DNA from: Actinomycetales bacterium Actino_02
Lineage (GTDB): Bacteria; Actinomycetota; Actinomycetes; Propionibacteriales; Propionibacteriaceae
Direction: 5' to 3'
DNA length: 64,000 nt
NCBI GenBank assembly: GCA_001603275.1
Contig: LUYM01000028.1
Coordinates: 1-64,000 of the forward strand
Both the position numbers and the translations under genes were made by a program. This document shows positions 24,172 to 31,818 of the stretch, one piece after another (position 1 is the stretch's first letter; each line of letters begins with the position of its first letter). The notes under the pieces are model-generated. The model saw only the letters and a list, made by a program, of their open reading frames with translations, was not told the DNA's origin and made no database searches.

Positions 24172-24837
24172 GTGAGACTCAGCGATTCCGACGCAGACCG
24201 GGTGTTGGCCGGCCAGGTGCCCGACGATCGGGCCGACCTGGAACAGGTGGCCACCTTCCTGGCTGAGTTGCCGACCGCTTGTCCGCCCGCCGAGGTGGGC
24301 TCCATTCGCGACGCGCACCTTTACGCCATCACTCGCGAAGCGCGAATCGTGGCCGCCGCTCCTGCCCCCCGGCCCCGGCGAAGCACCCGCCGAGTACTGA
24401 TCACCGCGATGGCCGCCAGCCTGGGCGTGCTCACCATGGGGGTCAGCGTGGCCGCCGCGGTCGGCGCCAACCCGCTGGGCTTCCTTCCGAATCTGCTCCC
24501 CGAGTCGGCCATCTCGGCTCGCGTCGACACTCCGGCTTCTGTCGGCCCGACCGGTACTCCGGTGCCGCCGCCTCCCACCAGCCGCCCGGAGACCGCTGCC
24601 CCGACCAGCCACCCGGGGACCCCCGCCCCGCAGAGCACCGAGAAGTCGAACAACGGCAAGTCCGACGAGGCCAAGTCCGAACACAAGCCGACCGCCAAGC
24701 CGTCCCACACGAACAACGGCAAGTCCGACGAGGCCAAGTCCGACCACCAGCCGACCACCAAGCCCACCCCACCCAAGGCAACCCCGAGCGCCGCCCCCCG
24801 GACCGACCCTCCGGGCAAGGTCAAGTCCGGCAGCTGA
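24172..24837 (+). CDS. Putative single-span anti-sigma factor
   Basis: 221 residues from GTG 24172 (GGAGG 5 nt upstream). The cytosolic part (about residues 1-70) begins RLSDSDADRVLAGQVPDDRADLEQVATFLAEL, resembling the N-termini of actinobacterial anti-sigma proteins such as RsdA; there is no zinc-binding HxxxCxxC motif. One membrane helix follows (about 78-100). The exterior is Pro/Thr/Lys-rich and disordered, with a 21-residue repeat carrying NNGKSDEAKS twice (an exact 33-nt DNA repeat, 24648-24680 and 24711-24743). It precedes an ECF sigma gene on the same strand. The anti-sigma role is inferred from architecture and context, and the order anti-sigma before sigma is the less common one. 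Confidence 0.6.
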   Translation: MRLSDSDADRVLAGQVPDDRADLEQVATFLAELPTACPPAEVGSIRDAHLYAITREARIVAAAPAPRPRRSTRRVLITAMAASLGVLTMGVSVAAAVGANPLGFLPNLLPESAISARVDTPASVGPTGTPVPPPPTSRPETAAPTSHPGTPAPQSTEKSNNGKSDEAKSEHKPTAKPSHTNNGKSDEAKSDHQPTTKPTPPKATPSAAPRTDPPGKVKSGS

Positions 24838-25011
24838 ACATCGCTGAATCGCTCCGCGGCGCAGTACCGCCGTCGCTGACCCCGGAGGGTGCAGTCTGGG
24901 TTCCGTGAACCGCCCGCTTCACCGGATGAGGCGCTCATCGACACCGCTCGACCTGATGGCATCGGCCGCGGACGGTTCTCGCTGCCCATCCGCCGATTCC
25001 TGGAGCCGGAC

Positions 25012-25626
25012 GTGACCAGCATCGACGACTTCGATGAGGTTCTCGCGGCGGCCAAACAGGGGGCCGACTGGGCCTGGGCCACCCTCTACGACACCTTCGC
25101 TCCCGGACTGCTCCGGTTCATCACCCGGCAGGGCGCCGCCGAGCCGTCGGACTGCCTGGGTGAGTGCTTCGTCCAGGTGGTCCGCAACCTGCCGGGCTTC
25201 AAGGGTGACGAGGCCGCGTTCCGGGCTTGGCTGTTCCTGCTGGCCCGCAATCGCGTCGTGGACGAATGGCGAGCGGCGAAGCGCCGACCGAGCTCCCCCA
25301 GCGAGGACGTGGTTCTCCTCCACGACGCGCGCCACCACGCCTCCGCGGCCGACGACGGCGTAGGACAGAAGGAGTCGGTGGAGCAGATCCTGGCCGCACT
25401 GAAGCCCGACCAGCGCGCCGTGATCACCCTGCGAGTGCTCGATGAGTTCAGCGTCGAGCAGACCGCGACAATCCTCGGCAAGTCCCCCGGCGCGGTCCGA
25501 GTGATCCAGCATCGCGCGATCGCGCAGCTGCGAACCGTCCTCGGCCCCGGCTTCCGGGGCGGCCTGGACGAGCTGACGGGACGTCCCAAGCCACCGCCCG
25601 GCAATCGCGATGTGACCAGGGGCTGA
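25012..25626 (+). CDS. ECF-family RNA polymerase sigma factor
   Basis: 204 residues from GTG 25012 with GGAG 6 nt upstream; the frame is open further left but without a site. Region 2 runs from WAWATLYDTFAPGLLRFITRQG to FRAWLFLLARNRVVDEWRAAKRR. Region 4 is VEQILAALKPDQRAVITLRVLDEFSVEQTA...KSPGAVRVIQHRAIAQLR, with a clear helix-turn-helix. There is no region 1 or 3, as in ECF factors. The gap of 174 nt after the putative anti-sigma gene shows no terminator, so the two are probably cotranscribed. The likely targets are the two TGTAAC-N14-CGACGG promoters in the divergent gap. Confidence 0.88.
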   Translation: MTSIDDFDEVLAAAKQGADWAWATLYDTFAPGLLRFITRQGAAEPSDCLGECFVQVVRNLPGFKGDEAAFRAWLFLLARNRVVDEWRAAKRRPSSPSEDVVLLHDARHHASAADDGVGQKESVEQILAALKPDQRAVITLRVLDEFSVEQTATILGKSPGAVRVIQHRAIAQLRTVLGPGFRGGLDELTGRPKPPPGNRDVTRG

Positions 25627-25706
25627 AGGCCCCCAACCGACTCTCACCCGCCGACTATCCTCGGCACGAGCGCAGCGGGGCGCAGACCAGCGAGGGCGGA
25701 GCGGTA

Positions 25707-28436
25707 ATGGTTGGGGCCAACAAGTCGGGCGTCGTCGGCGTGCTCGCCGGGATCGTCGCAGTCAGTCTCTTCTGGCTCGGGGGGACGCTGCCGGCCGCGG
25801 CGAGTCCGCTCCCGATGTCACCGGGACAGACCGGGGACAAGCGCGTCGGCTCCTGGAAGGTGCAGAACCTCTCCGGCGACCTGTGGAAGGTGACCTGGCG
25901 CTCACCGAAGAAGCTGCCCACCTCGTCCGACCGGCCAGTGATCGTCCGCGACGCCACTCCGATCGGAACGTCCGTCGTCGCCGACGGCCAGGTGGTCAGC
26001 ACTGTCGTGCGATCAGCGAAGGCCCCCAATCCGTCCGCCCTGGACGTGGTGCTGTCCGGCGACCGGATCTCGCGCCAGGGGCAGGACACGGCAACCGTCC
26101 GCGCCAGCACGGTCAGCTTCACACCGGGGCGGCTGCTGCCCTTCGACCCAGCCGAGGCGGGGCCCTATCAGACGGTCAGCAGCGACTACAGCGGCGGCGC
26201 CGTCCCCATCCCCGGCTTCGAGAACCCCGTGGAGTTCGTGGGTCATGTCGTCGAGCCGGAGCCGTCGGCCGACACGGGCCCCCGTGGCATCGTCTTGTTC
26301 CTCCACGGTCGGCACAGTGTTTGCTATGTCAGCGGCTCGGAGGATTCCGATTCGACCTGGCCGTGCCAGGCTCCGGCCAAGGAGATTCCGAGTCACCTGG
26401 GCTACGAATACCTGCAGCAGCGACTGGCATCCCAGGGCTACTTCACGGTCTCGATCCGAGTGAACGGGATCAACGCTCAAGACGACGTCCTCACCGATGG
26501 TGGGGCGGACGCCCGAGCCCGGCTCATCCGTGCTCATCTGGACTACTGGGCCGAGCGCGCCAGCGCACACCAGCTCGACCTGGGCAAGGTTGTCCTCGTC
26601 GGGCACAGCCGTGGCGGCGAGGGTGTGGCCCGTGCCGCTCTGCAAATTCCGCTCTCGGCGCCGTACCGGATTGTGGGTGCCGTCCTGCTGGCCCCGACCG
26701 ACTTCGCCGGACAGGCAGTGCCGTACGTGCCAACCGTGACCGTGCTCCCCTACTGCGACGGTGATGTCTACGACCTCCAGGGGCAGCGGTTCACCGATGA
26801 GGCCCGGGACGTGGTCTCCGATGACACCGCTCTGCATTCGTCGGTGATGGTGATGGGCGCCAATCACAACTACTTCAATTCGGAGTGGACGCCGGGCAGC
26901 ACGGCACCGTCGTGGGACGACTGGTCGGGCGACGAGAACGCCGTCTGCGGGACAAAGGATCCGCAGCGGCTTTCCGCGTCGAGCCAGCGCTCCGTCGGCA
27001 CGGCCTACGTGGCCGCGGCCGTCCAGGTGTTCACCGGGAAGGACTCCCGTCCGCTGGCCATGCTCGATGGCGAGCGAGTCCGGGTCGAGTCCACCGGTAG
27101 TGCCGTTGCGCTCAGCCAGAGCATCGGCGGCGGCCGGGAGCTGCGCGTCCCCAGCGTGGACACCGGCACCACGGACGCCACCATGGACGCCGGCTTCTGC
27201 CGCGGCACCAGCGATGATCAAGGCGGCCATTCCGTCTGCGGTCGCGGAACCCGGCTGGCCGGGGCATCCCCGCACTGGCCCGGTTTCGGCGAGGCCTTAC
27301 CCGAACGCGACGCCCTCGAACTGGCCTGGGACAAGGTCGGCCAGACCGGCGGAATGCTGTTCGACAAGCCGCTCGACCTGACCGGCAGGACGCTCCAGCT
27401 GCGTACGATCATCGATCCCGCACAGCAGTCCGTCGGATTCTCGGTGCGACTGACCGACTCCGATGGCGCCAGTGCCGACCTGGACCCGGTCGGTGGCACC
27501 ACCCAGATGGCCTTCGACCCACCGGAGACGATCGCCCGACTGTGGGCGCAGACGGTGAGCGTGGACCCGTCCGCGGCCAGCATCGATCTGTCGAAGGTGG
27601 TCTCGGTGGAGCTGGTGTCGAGCTCGGCGAAGGGGCGGGTGTGGATCCTGGACGTCGCGTCCGTTCCCAGCGAGTTGCCGGCCGTCCCCGACAAGCGCAT
27701 TCCGCTGGTCTCGTTGGGAACGGCAACCGAGGTGGAGGGCAATGATCCCGACAGTCGGACCGTGCGGGTGCCGTTCACCCTCAATGCGAAGACCCAGGCA
27801 CGCAGCTCGTTTGTGGTGCGGGTCGCCTCGTACGACGAGACGCAGCGTTCAGATCTGATCACCGTCAACCTGGCACCCGGCCAGACGAAGGGAAGCATCC
27901 CGATCGACGTGGCCGGCAACTCGACACCGAGCCTCGGCGAGCTGGCCGGCTTCACCCTGACCGGCTGGGCCGTCCGCGGGGTGATGACCGACGCTTATCT
28001 GGGTCAGCTGGATCTGCAAGACGACGATCCACTTCCGACGTTCAGCCTCAAGGCCGCCCATGGCACGGTGAAGGAGGGACAGAACGCCACCTGGGTGCTC
28101 ACCATGAGCGAGCCGTTGGCCCGGGACATCTCCTTCGACGTCACGGCCGTCCGCGGACCGAAGCGGGTGCCGTCGCTCACGGGCGCCGACGTCTCGAAGC
28201 GGTGGCGGCAAGAGCACGGAGTCTCCAGCACTCGCAAGTCGATCTATGCCCAGGATCCCTGGATCTCCGGGGACCTTGCGGCCGGCTCGACCCGACTGGT
28301 GCTCTCGGTGCCGATCAGCAAGGACGGCCGCAAAGAACCGCGCGAGCAGCTGACTCTTCGGTTCTCACTGAGCGAGGCCGGCGTCGTCCTCACCAAGACC
28401 GTGTACGTGGCACCGTCCAAGAAGACCAGACGGTGA
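25707..28436 (+). CDS. Large secreted alpha/beta-hydrolase (esterase/lipase-like) with C-terminal beta domains
   Basis: 909 residues. A signal peptide (VVGVLAGIVAVSLFWLGGTL...AAAS) leads to an alpha/beta-hydrolase domain: GIVLFLHGRHSVCYV near residue 195, the nucleophile elbow GHSRGGEG near 305, TVTVLPYCDGDVYD, and a candidate catalytic His in VMVMGANHNYFN. From about residue 470 the protein is beta-rich, with segments resembling Calx-beta or adhesive domains (FSLKAAHGTVKEGQNATWVLTMSEPL). It has several Cys pairs, consistent with export. The substrate is unknown. GGAG sits 5 nt before the ATG. It lies 80 nt after the sigma gene, but its upstream region lacks the TGTAAC box. Confidence 0.8.
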   Translation: MVGANKSGVVGVLAGIVAVSLFWLGGTLPAAASPLPMSPGQTGDKRVGSWKVQNLSGDLWKVTWRSPKKLPTSSDRPVIVRDATPIGTSVVADGQVVSTVVRSAKAPNPSALDVVLSGDRISRQGQDTATVRASTVSFTPGRLLPFDPAEAGPYQTVSSDYSGGAVPIPGFENPVEFVGHVVEPEPSADTGPRGIVLFLHGRHSVCYVSGSEDSDSTWPCQAPAKEIPSHLGYEYLQQRLASQGYFTVSIRVNGINAQDDVLTDGGADARARLIRAHLDYWAERASAHQLDLGKVVLVGHSRGGEGVARAALQIPLSAPYRIVGAVLLAPTDFAGQAVPYVPTVTVLPYCDGDVYDLQGQRFTDEARDVVSDDTALHSSVMVMGANHNYFNSEWTPGSTAPSWDDWSGDENAVCGTKDPQRLSASSQRSVGTAYVAAAVQVFTGKDSRPLAMLDGERVRVESTGSAVALSQSIGGGRELRVPSVDTGTTDATMDAGFCRGTSDDQGGHSVCGRGTRLAGASPHWPGFGEALPERDALELAWDKVGQTGGMLFDKPLDLTGRTLQLRTIIDPAQQSVGFSVRLTDSDGASADLDPVGGTTQMAFDPPETIARLWAQTVSVDPSAASIDLSKVVSVELVSSSAKGRVWILDVASVPSELPAVPDKRIPLVSLGTATEVEGNDPDSRTVRVPFTLNAKTQARSSFVVRVASYDETQRSDLITVNLAPGQTKGSIPIDVAGNSTPSLGELAGFTLTGWAVRGVMTDAYLGQLDLQDDDPLPTFSLKAAHGTVKEGQNATWVLTMSEPLARDISFDVTAVRGPKRVPSLTGADVSKRWRQEHGVSSTRKSIYAQDPWISGDLAAGSTRLVLSVPISKDGRKEPREQLTLRFSLSEAGVVLTKTVYVAPSKKTRR

Positions 28437-28453
28437 CCACGCACCACTGTTGA

Positions 28454-28627
28454 TCGGCTAGCCGGCACCTGATCGCCCAGCATCTGGACCACCCTGAGCT
28501 GGGACCCGAGGACGTCGATCAGATGATGGAGCTGGTGCTGCTGCCGGCCGGACAGCCGCCGACACTGGCGCGAGAACTCGCCTTCGCACCACTGCCGCCC
28601 TGGCCGGCGCCGAGCACTTCGGCCTGA
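28454..28627 (+). pseudogene. Coding-like fragment without a start (possible gene remnant)
   Basis: Between the esterase gene and the convergent acetyltransferase-like gene a 57-codon frame is open from just after a TGA at 28451 to a TGA at 28625. It reads as ordinary soluble protein (HLIAQHLDHPELGPEDVDQM, then LARELAFAPLPPWPAP), with G/C-rich third positions like its neighbours. There is no start codon before an ATG pair near its middle, so it could be the 3' end of a lost gene. I do not recognise the parent family. Confidence 0.3.
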
Positions 28628-28628
28628 C

Positions 28629-29183
28629 TCAGAGGCTGAGCCCGTCGTAGGCGACCGACATCGTCCACGCCTCCTCATTGAAGGTCAGCGGGTACTCGTT
28701 CGAGGGCAGAGCGCGCAGATAGAAGTGGGCGGCGTCCCGTCCGGCCGGCTCGATCATCAGCCAGCGCTGCATCCGCGTCGGGCCGACCCTGGAGCGCATC
28801 ACGTCGTAGACATAGCGCAGCAACTCGGTGCCATGGTGCGGCTCCGGACCCCAGCTGAACAGCCGGGGGCGGTGCCGGTAATCCGGGTGGATGGCGATGT
28901 AGGCCAGGTAGTCGTACTGATCCTCGGGGTAACTCATCACGATGGCCCCGCCGATGATGCCCTCGGGCAGCTCGGATTCGCCGTCCCCCACCGCCCGACG
29001 GACGAAGGCCGTGGTCTCGCCGAAAGTGCTCCACAACTCATGCGACGATCCGCCGATGGGGAAGGCCAGCTTGAGCACATCACGCAGGGCGTGCCGATCC
29101 CGCCGTGACAACTCTGAGTAGGCGAAATGCTGGTTGACGGACTGCGGTTCGTCCGCGGCGACAGGAGAGCCCTTCTTGGCCAT
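28629..29183 (-). CDS. GNAT-like acyltransferase family protein
   Basis: 184 residues; the ATG at 29183 has a near-perfect GGAGGTGA site. The central part resembles GNAT motif A: IIGGAIVMSYPEDQYDYLAYIAIHPDYRHR followed by an acyl-CoA loop-like GPEPHHGTELLRYVYDVM, then a C-terminal beta strand (WLMIEPAGRDAAHFYLRALP). The canonical Q/RxxGxG/A loop is not clear, so activity is uncertain. It has no operon partner: the lipoprotein gene beyond its start is divergent. Confidence 0.55.
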   Translation of the reverse strand: MAKKGSPVAADEPQSVNQHFAYSELSRRDRHALRDVLKLAFPIGGSSHELWSTFGETTAFVRRAVGDGESELPEGIIGGAIVMSYPEDQYDYLAYIAIHPDYRHRPRLFSWGPEPHHGTELLRYVYDVMRSRVGPTRMQRWLMIEPAGRDAAHFYLRALPSNEYPLTFNEEAWTMSVAYDGLSL

Positions 29184-29392
29184 CGATCACCTCCCGCGGA
29201 TTGCGCCGAGCCGTCCGTCCGACTCCCTGAGCCGAGCGTAGGACACCTCGCGGCCCCTCCGGCGCGGACGCTCTGACGACCGCACCGGGCGCGTCGCGGA
29301 CGACAAGACCGAGACCGGGGTGACGGAACGTCCGCTGTGCCGGCGGCAAGGCGGTAGCGTTCGCGGAGACACCGACTAGCCAAAGGCCTGAC

Positions 29393-29899
29393 ATGCGCAC
29401 CCCCATCATCGGCGGCATCGCCGCCGCACTCGTTCTGCTCACCGGCTGCACCTCAGCGGCCGCGCCGTCCAGCACGCCGTCTCCGGTGGCAACCTCGGCT
29501 GCACCGACGGCCAGCGCCACGTCGGCCGCGCCCACCGCGTCCGCGTCTGCCGACTCCGATGACCTGACCAAAGCGGCCTCCTGCCTCGAGATCGGCAAGA
29601 CCGCCAATGACGCCGCGACCACCCTGAATGCGGCGCTGGCCGACATCGGCACCGACCCGAAGAAGTCGCTCACCGCGCTGCAGGAGTTCAGCAAGACGCT
29701 GAAGGCGTCCATCGCCAAGCTCGAAGACCCCGCCGTGAAGGCGCAGAGCGAGAAGGCCGTGGCTGCCGTCGACGAGACCACCGCCGCCCTAGAGAAGCTG
29801 ATCAAGAACCCCACCGCGGACGGCCTGAAGAAGCTCCAGGAGCCGCTGGCCCGAGTGGACACCGAGTTCAACGCCATCGGTACCGTCTGCGGCGGCTAG
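29393..29899 (+). CDS. Small lipoprotein
   Basis: 168 residues with a lipoprotein signal (GGIAAALVLLTGC, lipobox LTGC). A Ser/Thr/Ala/Pro-rich linker (about residues 20-55) precedes a helical domain (AASCLEIGKTANDAATTLNAAL...KSLTALQEFSKTL...AVAAVDETTAALEKLI) with two Cys (CLE near the start, VCGG at the end) that may form a disulfide. No known family is recognised. A TAGCGT box about 40 nt upstream may be its -10. It is transcribed away from the acetyltransferase-like gene. Confidence 0.75.
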   Translation: MRTPIIGGIAAALVLLTGCTSAAAPSSTPSPVATSAAPTASATSAAPTASASADSDDLTKAASCLEIGKTANDAATTLNAALADIGTDPKKSLTALQEFSKTLKASIAKLEDPAVKAQSEKAVAAVDETTAALEKLIKNPTADGLKKLQEPLARVDTEFNAIGTVCGG

Positions 29900-29932
29900 C
29901 CTCCGCGCCGAACAACCCGCCACGCCACCACA

Positions 29933-29987
29933 GTCGCAAGATGGACATTTCGTCGGCGTCTGGGCGCAAGCATGTCCACCCTGCGAC
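29933..29987. repeat. Long interrupted inverted repeat next to tRNA-Pro
   Basis: GTCGCA-aga-TGGACAT and ATGTCCA-ccc-TGCGAC are 16-nt arms paired over 6 and 7 bp around a 3x3 internal loop, separated by 23 nt. It lies 34 nt after the lipoprotein stop and 37 nt from the tRNA-Pro 3' end. It may be a terminator for either, or a small mobile-element relic. Confidence 0.6.
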
Positions 29988-30023
29988 CCGTGAGCTAGTG
30001 AGGCGTCGGACTCCCCCGGCAGC

Positions 30024-30099
30024 TGGTCGGGGCGACAGGACTCGAACCTGCGATCTCCTGCTCCCAAAGCAGGCGCGCTAGCCACTACGCTACGCCCCG
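30024..30099 (-). tRNA. tRNA-Pro (anticodon UGG)
   Basis: 76 nt including an encoded CCA. The acceptor pairs CGGGGCG with CGCCCCG; the D arm is GTAGCGTAGTGGCTAGCGC; the anticodon arm CCTGC-TTTGGGA-GCAGG gives UGG; and the T arm has GGTTCGAGTCC. A good minus-strand promoter precedes it: TTGGTG (30134-30139), 18 nt, TAGAGT (30110-30115). Confidence 0.97.
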
Positions 30100-30159
30100 G
30101 ATCGCGGCCACTCTACGGTGCCCCGGCCCGGCCCACCAACTGTGGTCAGCCGGTCGCAG

Positions 30160-31614
30160 CTAACCCGAGGCGACCAACTCGGGAGTCAGCAGCAGCCAAG
30201 CCAACGGCTCAGGGTCGGTGATCTCGCCGTCCAGATAGGCGCACAGGATCTGGCCACGGGCCTTCTCGGCGGCCTGGGCGTAGTCGGCGGCACCCGGCCA
30301 CTCCGGCGGGCACAGCTCCAGCAGGCCGACCAGCGATGCCTGTTCAGCCCAGGACAACAGCGGGGCCCGTCCGGGCAGATTGCCGCCGAGGCGGTGGAAC
30401 ACCCCGGCCAACTCGGCCTGTCCGAAGTCGACGCTGCGGTAGTGCAGCAGCGAGCTCTCCAGGGCGGCCGTCCGGCCCACGGCGGGACGGCCGAGCAGCT
30501 CCAGACAGCGTTCGCGGGCGTCCAAGCCGACGCTCAGCGAGGCCAGCCAGCCGGCCATGGCCAGCCGTCCGAAACCGACCCCGGCCGGTCGCGAGCCGAG
30601 CAACCTCAGCCCGTCCGAGACCACCGCGGCCTCACCCTCGTTGCGGCCTCTGGCCAGGGCGAACGCCGGAGCGAAGATGGTGGCATCGCTGGCCCAATCG
30701 AAGCGATCCAGCCGGTCGTGGGCGCTGGGTTCGAGCCAGACCGCGTGCCGCTCCGCCGCCCGCTGGACGCACAGGGCAGCGGCCGCACCCAGCGGAGCCG
30801 ACGAACTCAAGGCTGCGACCGCGACCTGATGCAGCACCTGCTCGGCAGGCGGCACCCACTCCACCGGCACCCGGCTCAGTCCGCGTGGAGTGTGCACCTC
30901 AATCAGCCGACGCCCCGCCGGACCATCCAACAGGACGGCGCCGTCCCCACCGAAGGACAGGTCCACGTCGTCGGGAGCGGTGATACCGAAATCGGCGATG
31001 TCGGCCCGCCACGGGCAGCCATGATCAAGCTGGGTATCGCCCAGCCAGGACGGCAGCCGGCTCTCCAGCGCGGCCAGATTCGGCTGCCAGCTGCCTTCGA
31101 TCACCGTCACCAGCCGCTCGCCAGTACCCAGCAGCGTCCCCGGCGGCGCGATCTGGAACTCAGCGGCGACCCGCCCCGGCTCCGGATCGACGAGTTCAAG
31201 ATGGCCCTGCTCCAGGCGCAGGCACAGCACCGGTCCGGCCGCATGCGCCGGAGCGATGGCGATCACCGCGGTCACCCCGCTGGCCCAGCTCCACAGTGTG
31301 TACTCCGGGCCAGGCTGGACGCGCAGCCGCTCGTCCACCGCCTGGTCGCCGCCGTGATCGCGGACGAGCACCCAGCGCGTCCGCCACGTTTCGGCAACCG
31401 TCACCCGCTGCAACAGCCGCGCACCGCCCGAAGCCAGGACGTGTTCCACCTCGTCATCGGCGATCAACTCCACCGACGCCGGAGCCGCCCCGACCCAGCC
31501 GAGTTCGGCAACCAACTGGTTGCCGCGGATCAGCCGCGTCGCCAGCCCATCGGCCGCAACCTGCACTTCGGCGCTGCCGAACAGCAGCACAGCAGGACTG
31601 ACGGTGGGTTGCAC
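30160..31614 (-). CDS. Conserved-looking protein of unknown function (484 residues)
   Basis: I do not recognise a family. The protein is soluble (no signal peptide or membrane helix), beta-rich in its first half (AVLLFGSAEVQVAADGLATRLI, RTRWVLVRDHGGD) and helical and Ala/Leu-rich in its second (LAMAGWLASLSVGLDARERCLELLG, LLSWAEQASLVGLLELCPPEWPG). The second half could be an alpha/alpha-toroid, as in some glycoside-acting enzymes, but no catalytic motif is evident. GTG start at 31614 with CAAGCT 6 nt before it. It is divergent from pepN and ends about 60 nt from tRNA-Pro. Confidence 0.7.
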   Translation of the reverse strand: MQPTVSPAVLLFGSAEVQVAADGLATRLIRGNQLVAELGWVGAAPASVELIADDEVEHVLASGGARLLQRVTVAETWRTRWVLVRDHGGDQAVDERLRVQPGPEYTLWSWASGVTAVIAIAPAHAAGPVLCLRLEQGHLELVDPEPGRVAAEFQIAPPGTLLGTGERLVTVIEGSWQPNLAALESRLPSWLGDTQLDHGCPWRADIADFGITAPDDVDLSFGGDGAVLLDGPAGRRLIEVHTPRGLSRVPVEWVPPAEQVLHQVAVAALSSSAPLGAAAALCVQRAAERHAVWLEPSAHDRLDRFDWASDATIFAPAFALARGRNEGEAAVVSDGLRLLGSRPAGVGFGRLAMAGWLASLSVGLDARERCLELLGRPAVGRTAALESSLLHYRSVDFGQAELAGVFHRLGGNLPGRAPLLSWAEQASLVGLLELCPPEWPGAADYAQAAEKARGQILCAYLDGEITDPEPLAWLLLTPELVASG

Positions 31615-31727
31615 CCCTCAAGCTTGCGGCACCAAGCCCACTCCGCGCCGCCGCCACGCCCAACGAGCTGCTGTCGCGGCCCGTCCCGGCTGTTGGCGTC
31701 CACCCTTGTCACAGCTTCGGGTTTGGG

Positions 31728-31755
31728 GAGGTTGCAAGACTGCTAGTAACCTCCG
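31728..31755. promoter_or_regulatory. Inverted repeat upstream of pepN
   Basis: GGAGGTT-N14-AACCTCC, 7-bp perfect arms, in the 204-bp gap between the unknown 484-residue gene and pepN. It is about 65 nt before the pepN ATG and could be an operator or a leader hairpin. Confidence 0.35.
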
Positions 31756-31818
31756 GCCCGCAGCACCACCCAAATTCTGCGGACCCGCCAGTTCACCGAA
31801 GTATCTCAGCGAGGCTCC

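Noticed and set aside
24648-24743. Short CRISPR-like repeat pair
   Set aside because: Only two units, in frame within a coding region, with similar rather than unrelated spacers; it is a protein repeat.
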